A stretch of 64,000 nucleotides of DNA from JAJRPT01 sp965661945 (GTDB lineage Bacteria > Bacteroidota > Ignavibacteria > Kapaibacteriales > UBA2268), in contig CBFIFP010000004.1 of assembly GCA_965661945.1 (NCBI GenBank), forward strand, positions 1 to 64,000, written 5' to 3'. The notes under the pieces were generated by a model, which did not search any database, was not told where the DNA came from, and was given only the letters and a program-made list of their open reading frames with translations. A program made the position numbers and the translations under genes. Position 1 is the first letter of the stretch. The number at the start of each line of letters is the position of its first letter. Shown here piece after piece: positions 8,713-18,822 of this stretch.

Positions 8713-8756
8713 GCGGAAGGAGTGTTCAGGAGGGTTTTGGGGTTTTTTGTGGGAAA
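8713..8756. repeat. 44-bp dispersed repeat, copy 2
   Basis: Identical over 44 bases to 8168-8211 and in the same direction. It is separated from the other copy by the GIY-YIG gene (545-base offset). A diverged relative is seen at 5205-5248. Confidence 0.9.
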
Positions 8757-8872
8757 TTTAAAGAATTATTTAGAAATTAATGACAAATCTACAACGTGGA
8801 AAAAAGTTTGAATAAGATTTTATTGGTTTTTACTTATTTTTGCATATTATTTATAATGTAAAAGGTATTAAA

Positions 8873-11800
8873 ATGTTAAAATTATTAATTTCACTTTTAA
8901 TTGTGATTAGTGTTTTAAATGCAAAAGAAGAGATAAGTTCTTCGAATCTTTCTGGTCTGAAATTTAGAAGTATCGGTCCTGCACTAGCTTCAGGTAGAAT
9001 AATAGACTTGGCTGTTAATCCAAATAATTACAATGAGTTTTATGTTGCAGTTGCCTCTGGAGGAGTATTCAAAACTACAAATAAGGGAACAACTTTTGAG
9101 CCGATATTTGATTCTTATGGTTCATATTCGATTGGTTGCGTAAGCATTGCACCGAGCAATCATAATATCGTTTGGGTAGGCAGCGGAGAGAATAACTCCC
9201 AACGCGCAGTGAGTTATGGCGATGGCGTTTACAAAAGCGAAGACGGCGGAAAGTCATTTAAGAATATGGGTTTGAAAAACTCGGAACATATTGGTAAAAT
9301 AATCATTCACCCAGATAATGCAAACGTAGTTTATGTTGCAGCTCAAGGTCCTTTGTGGAATGACGGAGGCGACAGAGGGCTATATAAAACTATCGATGGA
9401 GGTCAGAACTGGGAGAAAATATTAGACATTTCCGAAAAGACAGGTGTAACCGATATGGTTATCGACCCCAGAAATCCTGATGTGATATATGCAGCGTCAT
9501 ACCAACGCAGAAGGCACGTCTGGACATTGATAAACGGTGGACCTGAGAGTGCTTTATATAAATCAGAAGATGGCGGTAAAAATTGGAACAAATTAACAAA
9601 TGGCTTGCCGTCTGGGCTTGTAGGTAGAATAGGGCTTGCAATCTCCCCTGTTGATGGAGATTATATTTATGCAATAGTAGAAGCATCAGAAGGCAGAGGA
9701 GGATTCTTCAGAAGTACAGATAGAGGTGCAAGTTGGGAAAAAAGAAATAAGTTTGTGTCTGGCTCTCCTCAGTATTATCAAGAACTATTCGCTCATCCCA
9801 CAAATAAAGACATAGTTTACGCAGTTTCAACTTACACAAATGTAACTTATGATGGCGGGAAGAATTTCTCTGTAGTTCCTCTGAAAGAAAGACACGTAGA
9901 TGACCACGCAATGTGGATAAATCCAAACAACGTAAATCACATTATGATAGGCGGAGACGGCGGATTATATGAAACATTCGACAATGCAGCAAGTTGGAGA
10001 TACTTTGAGAACTTATCAATCACACAATTTTACAGAGTAAGCGTTGACAATGATACACCATTTTATAATATTTATGGCGGAACTCAAGATAACAATACAA
10101 TAGGTGGTCCAACAAGAACTCAAAACAATGGTGGATTGATGAATCAGGACTTTTATTACACAGTTGGTGGCGATGGATTTAAAACAGTAATCGACCCAAA
10201 AGACCCAAATATAGTTTATTCACAACCGCAGTATGGTTTTTTAGTCAGATACGACAAACGTTCCGGAGAAATCACAGGAATACAACCACAAGAGGAAGAA
10301 GGCGAAGAGTTGCGTTGGAATTGGAACTCACCAGTTCTGATTTCACCACATAGCAATACAACTTTATATTTTGCAGCGAATAAACTATTCAAGACAACAG
10401 ATAGAGGAAATTCATGGACAAAGATAAGTGAAGATTTATCTCAACAAATAGATAGAAACAAGCTTAAAGTGATGGATAAGGTTTGGGAACCGGAGGCAGT
10501 AGCTAAGAATGCATCAACCTCACTTTATGGAAACATAGTATCACTTGATGAATCTCCAGTTAAAAAAGGTCTTCTATACGTAGGAACTGACGATGGATTA
10601 ATTCAAGTATCCGAAGATGACGGAGCGAATTGGACAAAATATTCAAAATTTACAAGTATTCCAGAAACAACTTATGTTTCAGATATAGAAGCTGATTTAT
10701 TTGATGAAAATATAGTATATGCTACATTTGACAATAGAAAACGAGGAGATTTCAAACCATATATCTTAAAGTCAAACGATAAAGGAAAAACTTGGAAATC
10801 AATTTCAAATGGATTACCAGAGAATCTACCAGTTCATTCAATAATTCAAGACCACGTAAAGAAAGAATTACTTTTCATAGGAACAGAATTTGGTGTTTAT
10901 TACTCAAATAATTCAGGCGAAAAGTGGTATAAATTATCATCAGGAATACCAACAATAAGCATAAGAGATTTAGATATCCAAAGAAGAGAAAACGATTTAG
11001 CAGTAGCATCATTTGGGCGTGGCTTCTTCATATTAGATGATTACTCTCCACTTAGAGAGATAGACGAAGAATTAATAAATAAAGACGCTCACCTCTTCCC
11101 TATAAAAGATGCTTTGATGTATATCGAAGATAGGTCATTCGGCAGAAGAAGTATGGGCGAAACTTTTTGGAGAGGTGAAAACCATCCTTACGGAGCTGTA
11201 TTTACTTATTTTATAAAAGATAATTATGAAACTCTAAAATCAAAAAGAAAGAAATTAACAGATTCTCTTTCAAAAAAAGGACAAGTAGCACCTTATCCGT
11301 CTTTTGCCGAGTTCAAAGCTGAAGATGATGAGCAAACTCCAATACTGATTTTTGAAATAAAAGATGAGCAAGGAAACACAGTAAGAAAACTTACTAGTCC
11401 TTACAAAAAAGGATTGCAAAGACTAGTATGGGACTTGCGCTACCCAGATACATCACCAGTAACCGAGAAAACTAAAATAAATGATGCGTCAGGATTTCCA
11501 GTTATGCCGGGTAAATACTCAGTTACAATTTTCAAAGAACACAATGGCGAATTAACTAAATTAACAGAAACACAAACATTTACAGCAAAAGTACTTGATA
11601 ATAAGACACTACCAGCAACAAATAATACAGAATTAACAGCATTCCATAAACGTGCCTTCGAAACAAGAAAAAACATTGAAGGAGCAAACAACTACATCAA
11701 GTCAGTCAGAAACAAGCTAAAAGTTTATGAAAATGCGATATTAGTTACAAATGAAGTTAACACTGGATTACTAAAGAAAATAAATTCAATTAACTCATCA

Positions 11801-12079
11801 TTAGACAAAGTAAACATATTAGTTAATGGAGACAACAGCATCAGTTCAAGGAATGAAAACCAAACACCATCAATGTCATCACGACTTGGGAATATGCTTT
11901 ATGGCTTTTGGTATTCTTCATCAGAGCCAACAAAAACAAATCAAGAAACACTTGCATTATTAGAAAAGCAATTTAATCAAGTAAAATCTGGCTTAGAAAA
12001 AATAGAAACAGATTGCCTGTCAATCGAAGCCGAATTAGAAAAAGCAAACTCACCTTGGTTTTTAGACAAGTTGAGATAA
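8873..12079 (+). CDS. secreted BNR/sortilin-like beta-propeller protein
   Basis: A 1068-residue exported protein. The N-terminal signal peptide is MLKLLISLLIVISVLNA. The start at 8873 is chosen over an in-frame start at 8840 because it places the signal peptide at the terminus. The body is built from many BNR/Asp-box repeats (for example SEDGGKSFK, TIDGGQNWEK, SEDGGKNWNK, STDRGASWEK, SNDKGKTWK), which form sortilin/VPS10-like propellers in about residues 40-720. A C-terminal region (about 850-1068) with a FlgD-like strand block (LVWDLRYPDT) and coiled segments follows. No T9SS sorting domain is seen. Relatives in Bacteroidota are annotated as glycosyl hydrolases or VPS10 proteins without a known substrate. 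Confidence 0.9.
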   Translation: MLKLLISLLIVISVLNAKEEISSSNLSGLKFRSIGPALASGRIIDLAVNPNNYNEFYVAVASGGVFKTTNKGTTFEPIFDSYGSYSIGCVSIAPSNHNIVWVGSGENNSQRAVSYGDGVYKSEDGGKSFKNMGLKNSEHIGKIIIHPDNANVVYVAAQGPLWNDGGDRGLYKTIDGGQNWEKILDISEKTGVTDMVIDPRNPDVIYAASYQRRRHVWTLINGGPESALYKSEDGGKNWNKLTNGLPSGLVGRIGLAISPVDGDYIYAIVEASEGRGGFFRSTDRGASWEKRNKFVSGSPQYYQELFAHPTNKDIVYAVSTYTNVTYDGGKNFSVVPLKERHVDDHAMWINPNNVNHIMIGGDGGLYETFDNAASWRYFENLSITQFYRVSVDNDTPFYNIYGGTQDNNTIGGPTRTQNNGGLMNQDFYYTVGGDGFKTVIDPKDPNIVYSQPQYGFLVRYDKRSGEITGIQPQEEEGEELRWNWNSPVLISPHSNTTLYFAANKLFKTTDRGNSWTKISEDLSQQIDRNKLKVMDKVWEPEAVAKNASTSLYGNIVSLDESPVKKGLLYVGTDDGLIQVSEDDGANWTKYSKFTSIPETTYVSDIEADLFDENIVYATFDNRKRGDFKPYILKSNDKGKTWKSISNGLPENLPVHSIIQDHVKKELLFIGTEFGVYYSNNSGEKWYKLSSGIPTISIRDLDIQRRENDLAVASFGRGFFILDDYSPLREIDEELINKDAHLFPIKDALMYIEDRSFGRRSMGETFWRGENHPYGAVFTYFIKDNYETLKSKRKKLTDSLSKKGQVAPYPSFAEFKAEDDEQTPILIFEIKDEQGNTVRKLTSPYKKGLQRLVWDLRYPDTSPVTEKTKINDASGFPVMPGKYSVTIFKEHNGELTKLTETQTFTAKVLDNKTLPATNNTELTAFHKRAFETRKNIEGANNYIKSVRNKLKVYENAILVTNEVNTGLLKKINSINSSLDKVNILVNGDNSISSRNENQTPSMSSRLGNMLYGFWYSSSEPTKTNQETLALLEKQFNQVKSGLEKIETDCLSIEAELEKANSPWFLDKLR

Positions 12080-12111
12080 TTATTAGTATAAAAAGAATAC
12101 AAGCAAATCAA

Positions 12112-12155
12112 TAAAAGAGGTATATTCCATTTTGGAGCATACCTCTTTAATTTTA
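12112..12155. terminator. intrinsic terminator, bidirectional
   Basis: A strong hairpin: AAAGAGGTAT pairs with ATACCTCTTT around a partly paired ttcc/ggag inner stem, followed by AATTTTATT. It lies between the convergent ends of the BNR gene and the META-domain lipoprotein gene. Confidence 0.8.
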
Positions 12156-12218
12156 TTACTAGTTATAAATTGTTTTAAAGATTTAACTAATTTTAATTAT
12201 TGTTAAAAAGTTTTAATT

Positions 12219-13856
12219 TCATTTCATTTTAAATACTAAGTAATTAAACTCTTTATCTTTTTTATAATTATATAAAATTAGTTTTTCATCATTCCATTTA
12301 AAATGAGTTGTGGAACTTAAACAATCAAGGAAATTATTTTCAAAATCATTACAATTTACTTTTGTAGTTTCTAAGATAACATTTGTTTCACCAAAATCAT
12401 TATAGTTTATAAAATTACCAATAAAAGTATTGCAGTCCCCACTTCCAGAAAAAGTATAATTTGGATTTGTCTTAATTGTGTAATTATCATTATTAATTTC
12501 AGTTAAATTAATAACTTCATTTAGTGAAGAAATAGTTGCAACGCTTTCTAATTCAAAAGTAATATCAAGTGCTAACCACTTATGTTCAAGTGTGAAATCT
12601 TTTGTAAACCTTAAAATATTTTTCTTTTGATTGTCATAAAGAGTCAACATATTAAGGTTTCCTAATTTTAAATCATAAGATGAAATTTTATTTAACAAAG
12701 TAATGTATTCATTTTTAAAAGCACAATCATTTCCATTGTTTTTGAAACCAGTAAATGATATTCCTTTATTAAATAAATCAAGTGTATAAAGAGATTCAAT
12801 ATATTCACATTTTGCATTCCCAGTTACAAAACCATTATCAAACATAAGTGAAAAGTCATGTTCAACAAAATAAATTTCGTTACCATTATCATTAAAACCG
12901 CTTGAGTATATAACACCACCATCTTCTGAATAATCTGATAATCTCCATGCAGAACGTGGGATAATATTTTCAACTTGAGGATTGAAATAATAATACACTA
13001 AAGTATAAACTTCTTCATTTATTATACTCTGAATATAAAGACTGTCTAATGAATAGCTAATTTTTATTGCATTTACTAAAAGTGTTTGATACTTATCTGA
13101 ATATGGGCATGCAGCTTCTGTACTAAACATTTCAAATATACTTATTGAATCATTATTTATGTAAAAAACAGCACCCCAATTATTACAATTTGACAATCCA
13201 TTAACAGTATTATCCTCTCTAAAATTTATAGTAAATGGTTCTAAAAAAACTCTATTCCATTGAGAATCTGCTTCACGATAAAATTCTGGATCAGTAATGC
13301 TTCCATTTGGATTTTTAGTATATTTTAATTTCCAGGTTTTGTTTCTAAAGTTTTCTTCCGAATTTGTTTCTTTAATTTCTTTTGTTGGTAAAAATTTAAC
13401 TTCATTATCAAACCTATCAAGTTCAACGAATACAATAGGGAAGCCAATGTCATCTGTTCCAATACTTGGTATATACAACTCAGATGAAACCTCAATTACT
13501 TCATCAACCATATTTACAGATGTTATACTTAATTTATAAGAACCAGATGATTGAGCAGGAAGTACTATCCCAAATAGCATTTTTTCACTAAAATCTACTT
13601 GTGGAAAATCTGGATTTGGGAACATTAAATTTGTCATTGTTGAAAGAAATTCATCTAACTCGGCTTGACTTTTAATCACTACGGTTTGTCTTTCAGTAAA
13701 GTCATTTTGATAAATATGATTAGAATTAAATATTTCAACAAATTCTAAATTTCTGTTTTTGTCTTTTGCTTTTTTATTATCTTCCAGCCCAAATGGGTCT
13801 TTGCATCCAGATGATATTACTGCTAAGATTGTTAGTAAAAATATTACGTTTTTCAT
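12219..13856 (-). CDS. META-domain (HslJ-like) lipoprotein
   Basis: A 545-residue predicted lipoprotein. The signal peptide has a lipobox ending in Cys18 (AVISSGC). At least two, possibly three, META/HslJ-like modules are visible in the mature part: one around FTINFREDNTVNGLSNCNNW with a later AACPYSDKYQTLL, one around FSLMFDNGFVTGNAKCEY, and a third near GSGDCNTFIGNF. The paired Cys in each module fits the META pattern. META proteins are linked to envelope stress and heat resistance, but the role here is unknown. It lies downstream of, and codirectional with, the ECF sigma/anti-sigma pair (71-base gap), so it may be part of their regulon. Confidence 0.8.
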   Translation of the reverse strand: MKNVIFLLTILAVISSGCKDPFGLEDNKKAKDKNRNLEFVEIFNSNHIYQNDFTERQTVVIKSQAELDEFLSTMTNLMFPNPDFPQVDFSEKMLFGIVLPAQSSGSYKLSITSVNMVDEVIEVSSELYIPSIGTDDIGFPIVFVELDRFDNEVKFLPTKEIKETNSEENFRNKTWKLKYTKNPNGSITDPEFYREADSQWNRVFLEPFTINFREDNTVNGLSNCNNWGAVFYINNDSISIFEMFSTEAACPYSDKYQTLLVNAIKISYSLDSLYIQSIINEEVYTLVYYYFNPQVENIIPRSAWRLSDYSEDGGVIYSSGFNDNGNEIYFVEHDFSLMFDNGFVTGNAKCEYIESLYTLDLFNKGISFTGFKNNGNDCAFKNEYITLLNKISSYDLKLGNLNMLTLYDNQKKNILRFTKDFTLEHKWLALDITFELESVATISSLNEVINLTEINNDNYTIKTNPNYTFSGSGDCNTFIGNFINYNDFGETNVILETTKVNCNDFENNFLDCLSSTTHFKWNDEKLILYNYKKDKEFNYLVFKMK

Positions 13857-13927
13857 AGATCATTCCTTATTTTGATTTTTATTAGTTATTTTTTTTGTTA
13901 TTAAAATGATTATTAAATCATTTCCTT

Positions 13928-15067
13928 TTAAAACATATACTTAATTCCATAATTAAGAGTTATCTTTTCAGAATTATAATTATTAAAATTATTTTTGAAA
14001 AATAAATTTGAATACTCTAAATTTGCATTTAATCCAAATCCATCATAGATTTCATAGTTTAATCCAAGTGCAAACCGAGATACAATTCCACCCTGATTTC
14101 CTCCACCTTGAAATTTTATATAATTCGACATATTTTGAAATATTATATTTTCAAATAAATTATATTTAATTGCAAGAGAATAAGTTGTAAAATTTGGAGT
14201 TTGTTCATAAAATTTCAATTCGTCTTCATATTTCTGAAAGAAATTCTCCTGCCTTACTTCCAATCCAAAATCTAAATTTTTATTAAACTTATAAAACAAC
14301 GCAAGATTATTGTTATTAAACTTTTGAATTCTTGAAGGAGAAATAGTTTCACCAGGTAAATTTTGATTTACAGATGTATTCCATTCTATATAGAAATTTG
14401 AGTTTGTAAGATTACTTTCTAATATATTAACTTTATTTAACTTATTGATACTATTGTTATAATTATCCTTAACAAGATTAATATTTGAATTTAAAGCAAT
14501 TTCACTTTGAGACAATAGAGCGAATTCTTTATATTCTTCAAAATTTTTTTCTAATTTTTTATTAGCTTTATTATTATCAAAAATATAATCTTGATTTTTT
14601 AAATCTTCTTTATTAATAATTGCTAAATTCAAGACACTCTTTGCTTCTGAAGTTTCATTATAATAATTAACACTTTCTACAGGCAACTGAATACTTGAAG
14701 TGAATTTTGAAAAAGTATCATCTTGATTTTGATATACTACTTCGTTGCTATTTGTTAGAAAATATAAACTTGTCAGAAGAATAAAAGTTACTACTGAGCT
14801 AACAACCCCAACAGATAGTTTAGAAGAAAAAAATGAGGTTGATACTCCCTCTAATTGCAAGCCAATTATGCTAAATACAGCAGATTTACTTCCAGCTGGA
14901 ACTGAAAATATATCCTTATTTTCAGAAATAGTTTTATTTAACGAACTTGCATAATTAAACTCTTCTCTTAAGTCTTTATTGTTTGCAAGTTCTTTAAATA
15001 TTTCTACTTTCTCTGCTTCAGGAAGAGAACCATCTAAAAGTTCGTATATTTTACTAATATTTTTCAT
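13928..15067 (-). CDS. anti-sigma-like protein fused to a beta-barrel-like domain
   Basis: A 379-residue protein starting four bases after the ECF sigma gene, the usual place for an anti-sigma factor. Residues 1-50 (IYELLDGSLPEAEKVEIF...NKDLREEF) resemble the short cytosolic N-terminus of Bacteroidota anti-sigma factors. No zinc-binding HxxxCxxC is present. One membrane helix follows at about 85-105. The periplasmic part has a low-complexity linker (about 110-225), then about 150 residues of alternating strands rich in Tyr/Phe/Asn ending in Phe (GIKYMF), as in outer-membrane barrels. Such a protein would span the periplasm. The anti-sigma role is inferred from position and the N-terminus. Confidence 0.7.
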   Translation of the reverse strand: MKNISKIYELLDGSLPEAEKVEIFKELANNKDLREEFNYASSLNKTISENKDIFSVPAGSKSAVFSIIGLQLEGVSTSFFSSKLSVGVVSSVVTFILLTSLYFLTNSNEVVYQNQDDTFSKFTSSIQLPVESVNYYNETSEAKSVLNLAIINKEDLKNQDYIFDNNKANKKLEKNFEEYKEFALLSQSEIALNSNINLVKDNYNNSINKLNKVNILESNLTNSNFYIEWNTSVNQNLPGETISPSRIQKFNNNNLALFYKFNKNLDFGLEVRQENFFQKYEDELKFYEQTPNFTTYSLAIKYNLFENIIFQNMSNYIKFQGGGNQGGIVSRFALGLNYEIYDGFGLNANLEYSNLFFKNNFNNYNSEKITLNYGIKYMF

Positions 15068-15071
15068 TTAT

Positions 15072-15638
15072 CTACTTTATATTTTTCTCTAAATCAAGAA
15101 TATATGGTTTTAATATTTTAATAATTTTTTGCTTTGCTCGAGAACTCCTAAGTTTAGCATTTGCAAATGTAATATTTTCATGCTCAGCAATCTCCTTAAA
15201 AGACATACCGTTAAATTCTCTTAAAATAAAAACAGTTCTATGTTTTTCATCAAGAAACTCAACAGCATTTAATATTAAGTCCAATAATTCTTTTTTTTCA
15301 ATTAAATCAATTTCACTGTCTTCAATTTCATTTTCATCAATATCAACATTATTTTTGGAATCTCTTTTTATATTAAAAAATAAATTTCTTGAAATAGTAG
15401 TTATAAGTCCTGGAATATTTACATCATCTTTTTCAATTATTTGATTATATAGCCTAACAAAAGTTTCTTGAAATATTTCTTGCGAAAGAGCTTCATTTTT
15501 TGCCATACTTCTAATAAATCCAATAGCATAATTACTATATCTATCGAATATAGTTTCATAGGCTTTACTTCGAGATTTATTATTTTTGATTAATTTCTGA
15601 AGTTCTTCGTCAGAAAGTTTTATATATGATTTAAACAT
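15072..15638 (-). CDS. ECF-family RNA polymerase sigma factor
   Basis: A 188-residue extracytoplasmic-function sigma-70 factor. Region 2 is visible as FDRYSNYAIGFIRSM..SQEIFQETFVRLY, and region 4 as LDEKHRTVFILREFNGMSFKEIAEHENI with a recognition helix FANAKLRSSRAK. The linker between them is acidic. It directs RNA polymerase to stress or envelope genes and is probably held inactive by the adjacent anti-sigma-like protein. The regulon may include the META lipoprotein gene downstream. Confidence 0.93.
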   Translation of the reverse strand: MFKSYIKLSDEELQKLIKNNKSRSKAYETIFDRYSNYAIGFIRSMAKNEALSQEIFQETFVRLYNQIIEKDDVNIPGLITTISRNLFFNIKRDSKNNVDIDENEIEDSEIDLIEKKELLDLILNAVEFLDEKHRTVFILREFNGMSFKEIAEHENITFANAKLRSSRAKQKIIKILKPYILDLEKNIK

Positions 15639-15912
15639 ATTTCCAAAATTTGTTCCCTCTTCTTAAGTAATAACACATTAACATCAAAAAAGCAACAAAA
15701 AGATTGTCTTTTTTTTGAAAAAAAATAAAATAGATTCTTTTATATATTTGCATTTCATAATAACTATATCATATATGAACTACTTAAATAATTATTCTAA
15801 AAATATAAATATTAAAATTATAAATTTATAAATAATTCATAACTTAAGTATAATATATATTTTAAAAAATAATATATTTTCAAAAACAAATTAATCAATA
15901 ATTTCTATTATA

Positions 15913-15950
15913 TCAAAAAAAAGCCGAAACACAACATTCCGGCTTTTATA
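15913..15950 (-). terminator. intrinsic terminator of the M16 peptidase operon
   Basis: AAAAGCCG (15919-15926) pairs with CGGCTTTT (15940-15947). Read on the minus strand the stem ends in a run of Ts. It lies just after the stop of the second M16 gene. The remainder of the gap 15639-15967 is AT-rich with no gene; the ECF promoter should be in its left part. Confidence 0.8.
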
Positions 15951-15967
15951 AAAATCAATAAATCCAA

Positions 15968-17476
15968 TCACTTAAACAATTCCTCAACCGGAACTATCTT
16001 AATTTTCTCTGGTGTGAAGTTTATCGGATAAGTTGAAATAATCATATCTTCTTCCATAACTTCCGCTGGTTTTGGAGTATCATATTCAATCGGACTTGGC
16101 TTATTTGAAATCAAATCTTCTTTTAATGCCTCTGCATCTTGAGTTATGAATGCAAATTTGATATTATCATATTGAATATATTTTTTAATCGCTGCGTTTA
16201 CATCTTCCAAAGTCATATTTTTAATCATATTACGATAATGCGCGATGTAATTGCCACTATCATCAACTCCATAAAACTTGCTATCTATCTGATAACCCAA
16301 GCGAGTATAAAGTGCGGGTGCATAGTGCAAAGCATATTTATATAAAAATTGCTTAGTTACATCAAACTGCTCTTGCGTAAGCCCATTATCTACAACTAAT
16401 TGCAATTCTCTCATTGCTGCTCTTAATGCAAAATGTCTGTGAATATGCTGAACTGGTCTTATCCACACTTCAAATATTTGCTGACTTCTTGGATTATTCG
16501 GCACTGGCATAGAGTAAGAACCACCATTCAAAAATGCCTCTATATAAGCATAATCTCCATAATTCATTCCACGTTTTTCGCGAATAACCTCGTAAAGATG
16601 TGATGAATTATTTCTATGCTCACCAAACCAAGAACGGAATATGTCAAGTGCGTAAAAGTCTTTATCTGCACGAGTTATTGGAATAGGAAAACCAAAACTT
16701 ATCGCAGTTGAATTATTCTTCTTCTCAACAACTGTAACATCTAAGCCATCAATTTTCTCTGGATTAATTGCCACTTTTGGAGTTTCAGCACCATCAGCTA
16801 ACTTCTGCAAATCACCATTTAACTTATTCACAAAATCATTATCAAATCCACCTGCAAGCCCAATCGTGTAATTATTCTTGTTGATATACTGCTTATAAAA
16901 TGCTTTCACATCTTCAATAGTAATATTATTTAAACTGCTTATAGTTCCGATAGTTAGATGCTCATAAGGTGTTCCTTTGAAAATTTCCCTATACAAAACC
17001 GCTTTTCCAAGTTCTTCATCAGAAGCATATCTCAAATCATTTTCAATTGATGAAATTGTTTGCTTTCTAATTCGCTCAAAATCTTCAGTTGAAAACTTAG
17101 GTTGCATAAGCATATCGGTGAAAAGTTCATAGAATAAGTCAATATTATCTTTATGAATTCTACCCTTAAAAGTAGTCATTTCTTTGTCAATTTTAGCAGA
17201 ATAAGAACCTGCAATTGGATCTAAACTTTCTAATATAGTCTCATAAGAGTTTTTCTCAGTCTCTCCATCAACCATAAGTTGAGCAGTAAGATAAGCAAGT
17301 CCCTCTTTCCCTTCTGGGTCATTCACCGAACCCACTTTAAACCAAATATTAAACGAAATAGTTGGGTCAGATTCCACTTGCAATAAAAAGTGATTTGATT
17401 TTATTTCTTCCATTTTTTTCTCTTGATTACAAGCAATTAAAGAAAAAATCAGAGTTGCTAAGATTATATATTTCAT
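15968..17476 (-). CDS. M16-family peptidase, non-catalytic partner, lipoprotein
   Basis: A 502-residue M16 (pitrilysin-like) protein with a lipobox near the N-terminus (LIFSLIAC, Cys16). It keeps the fold (N-terminal GSVNDPEGKEGLAYL region and C-terminal domain), but the zinc motif HxxEH is replaced: the equivalent segment reads LAYLTAQLMVDG. In paired M16B enzymes the partner without HxxEH contributes substrate-binding Arg/Tyr residues. Its start touches the stop of the upstream catalytic subunit, so the two are translationally coupled and likely form a periplasmic heterodimer. Confidence 0.88.
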   Translation of the reverse strand: MKYIILATLIFSLIACNQEKKMEEIKSNHFLLQVESDPTISFNIWFKVGSVNDPEGKEGLAYLTAQLMVDGETEKNSYETILESLDPIAGSYSAKIDKEMTTFKGRIHKDNIDLFYELFTDMLMQPKFSTEDFERIRKQTISSIENDLRYASDEELGKAVLYREIFKGTPYEHLTIGTISSLNNITIEDVKAFYKQYINKNNYTIGLAGGFDNDFVNKLNGDLQKLADGAETPKVAINPEKIDGLDVTVVEKKNNSTAISFGFPIPITRADKDFYALDIFRSWFGEHRNNSSHLYEVIREKRGMNYGDYAYIEAFLNGGSYSMPVPNNPRSQQIFEVWIRPVQHIHRHFALRAAMRELQLVVDNGLTQEQFDVTKQFLYKYALHYAPALYTRLGYQIDSKFYGVDDSGNYIAHYRNMIKNMTLEDVNAAIKKYIQYDNIKFAFITQDAEALKEDLISNKPSPIEYDTPKPAEVMEEDMIISTYPINFTPEKIKIVPVEELFK

Positions 17477-18822
17477 TAGTTTGCTCCTCCAATTAATGTT
17501 ACGGTAGTTTTATTGTCTTCGGTCATTATTTTTGCTGCTTTTTGAATATCTTGCGGAGTGATTTTCGCCATTGTGTCATACATCGTCTCAATTCCTTCAA
17601 TTCCGCCAGTTATTGCGATAAATCTTGCCATATTTCCTGCAGTCGCATCAGGCGTATCCATTTCCATAATAAATGAATATTTCAACTTTGATTTCAATTT
17701 ATTTAATTCATCTTCGCTAACTAAACTTTCTTGATATTTTTTAATAGTTGCGTTAATTTCATTTTCTACATATTCCAAATCTTTTTCAGATTGTAACATA
17801 GCATAAATCAACCACAAAAACGGAAATCTATTCATATCAAAACTTGGAGCAAGATAAATCACTTTCCCTTCTTTTACATATAATTTCTTATATAATTCAG
17901 AGTTAGAACCAAAAGCAAGTTCCCCAAGCAGTTGAGTTGCAATTACATTTTTGTTTGCTGGGTCGAATGCTTCACCTTTGAAACCAATCGCCAATATTGG
18001 ATTAGTTTTTCCTTGATAATTAAAAGTTGAGCGTCTTGGAGCAGTTTGCTTTGGCTCTGTCGGAATATTCGGCTTTTGATAACCTCTCTCCCATTCACCA
18101 TAATATTGCTCAATCATCTTAAAAGTTTCGTCAGCGTTTACATCACCTGCAACCACTATAACGCAGTTTTCAGGACGATAAAAACGAGAATAAAACTCCT
18201 TGCTATATTCATATTGGTTTGGCATATCGATAATATCTTTTTCATAGCCAATAGTTGAGTGCTGGTAAGTATGTGTATCAAAAGCAGTTTCCTTAATCTC
18301 TGCCCACACATTCCGGAAAGGCACAGTTAAATTCTTGCGATACTCACCATAAACAGCCCCTGCCTCAGTTTGGAAATCTGGCTCTTCATAGTATAAATTC
18401 TGAAATCTCTCACTTTCAATATCAATCACAGTTTCCAAATCCTCTGCTGCAATATTCAAATGATAACAAGTATAATCATCTGTAGTATAAGCGTTTGCAT
18501 CAGCACCCAAAGAAACAACAATAGAATCATAAACCGCTTTCGGATATTTCTTAGTTCCACGGAACATCATGTGTTCAAAAAAGTGAGCAAAACCACTCTT
18601 TCCTTTTTCCACTTCATCAACCGAGCCAGTTTTCACAACAGTGTAATAAGAAGCCAGCCCAGCCGAAGCCATTGGAATTACATATACTTTCAGCCCATTA
18701 TCGAGCATTTTCACCTTATAATCGTAAGGAAAAATCTTTCCTTCTTTTGATGACAAGGGCATATTAATTGCAGTCATAAGAAAAATCACTCCTACAATTT
18801 GTAGATAAAATTTCAACATATT
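17476..18822 (-). CDS. M16-family zinc metallopeptidase, catalytic subunit
   Basis: A 448-residue M16 peptidase. The inverted zinc motif HFFEHMMF is present, with the downstream Glu in the ETEAGAVYGEY-like helix (TEAGAVYGEYRKN). The N-terminal signal peptide (MLKFYLQIVGVIFLMTAINM) indicates export. The start at 18822 is preferred over an upstream in-frame start at 18930 because AGGGGAA lies directly before it and because this places the signal peptide at the N-terminus. It is co-transcribed with the inactive partner. Together they probably degrade peptides in the periplasm. Confidence 0.92.
   Translation of the reverse strand, partial: NMLKFYLQIVGVIFLMTAINMPLSSKEGKIFPYDYKVKMLDNGLKVYVIPMASAGLASYYTVVKTGSVDEVEKGKSGFAHFFEHMMFRGTKKYPKAVYDSIVVSLGADANAYTTDDYTCYHLNIAAEDLETVIDIESERFQNLYYEEPDFQTEAGAVYGEYRKNLTVPFRNVWAEIKETAFDTHTYQHSTIGYEKDIIDMPNQYEYSKEFYSRFYRPENCVIVVAGDVNADETFKMIEQYYGEWERGYQKPNIPTEPKQTAPRRSTFNYQGKTNPILAIGFKGEAFDPANKNVIATQLLGELAFGSNSELYKKLYVKEGKVIYLAPSFDMNRFPFLWLIYAMLQSEKDLEYVENEINATIKKYQESLVSEDELNKLKSKLKYSFIMEMDTPDATAGNMARFIAITGGIEGIETMYDTMAKITPQDIQKAAKIMTEDNKTTVTLIGGAN

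Noticed and set aside
8840..8872. Upstream start for the BNR protein
   Set aside because: It would put 11 residues before a complete signal peptide; the start at 8873 places the signal peptide correctly.
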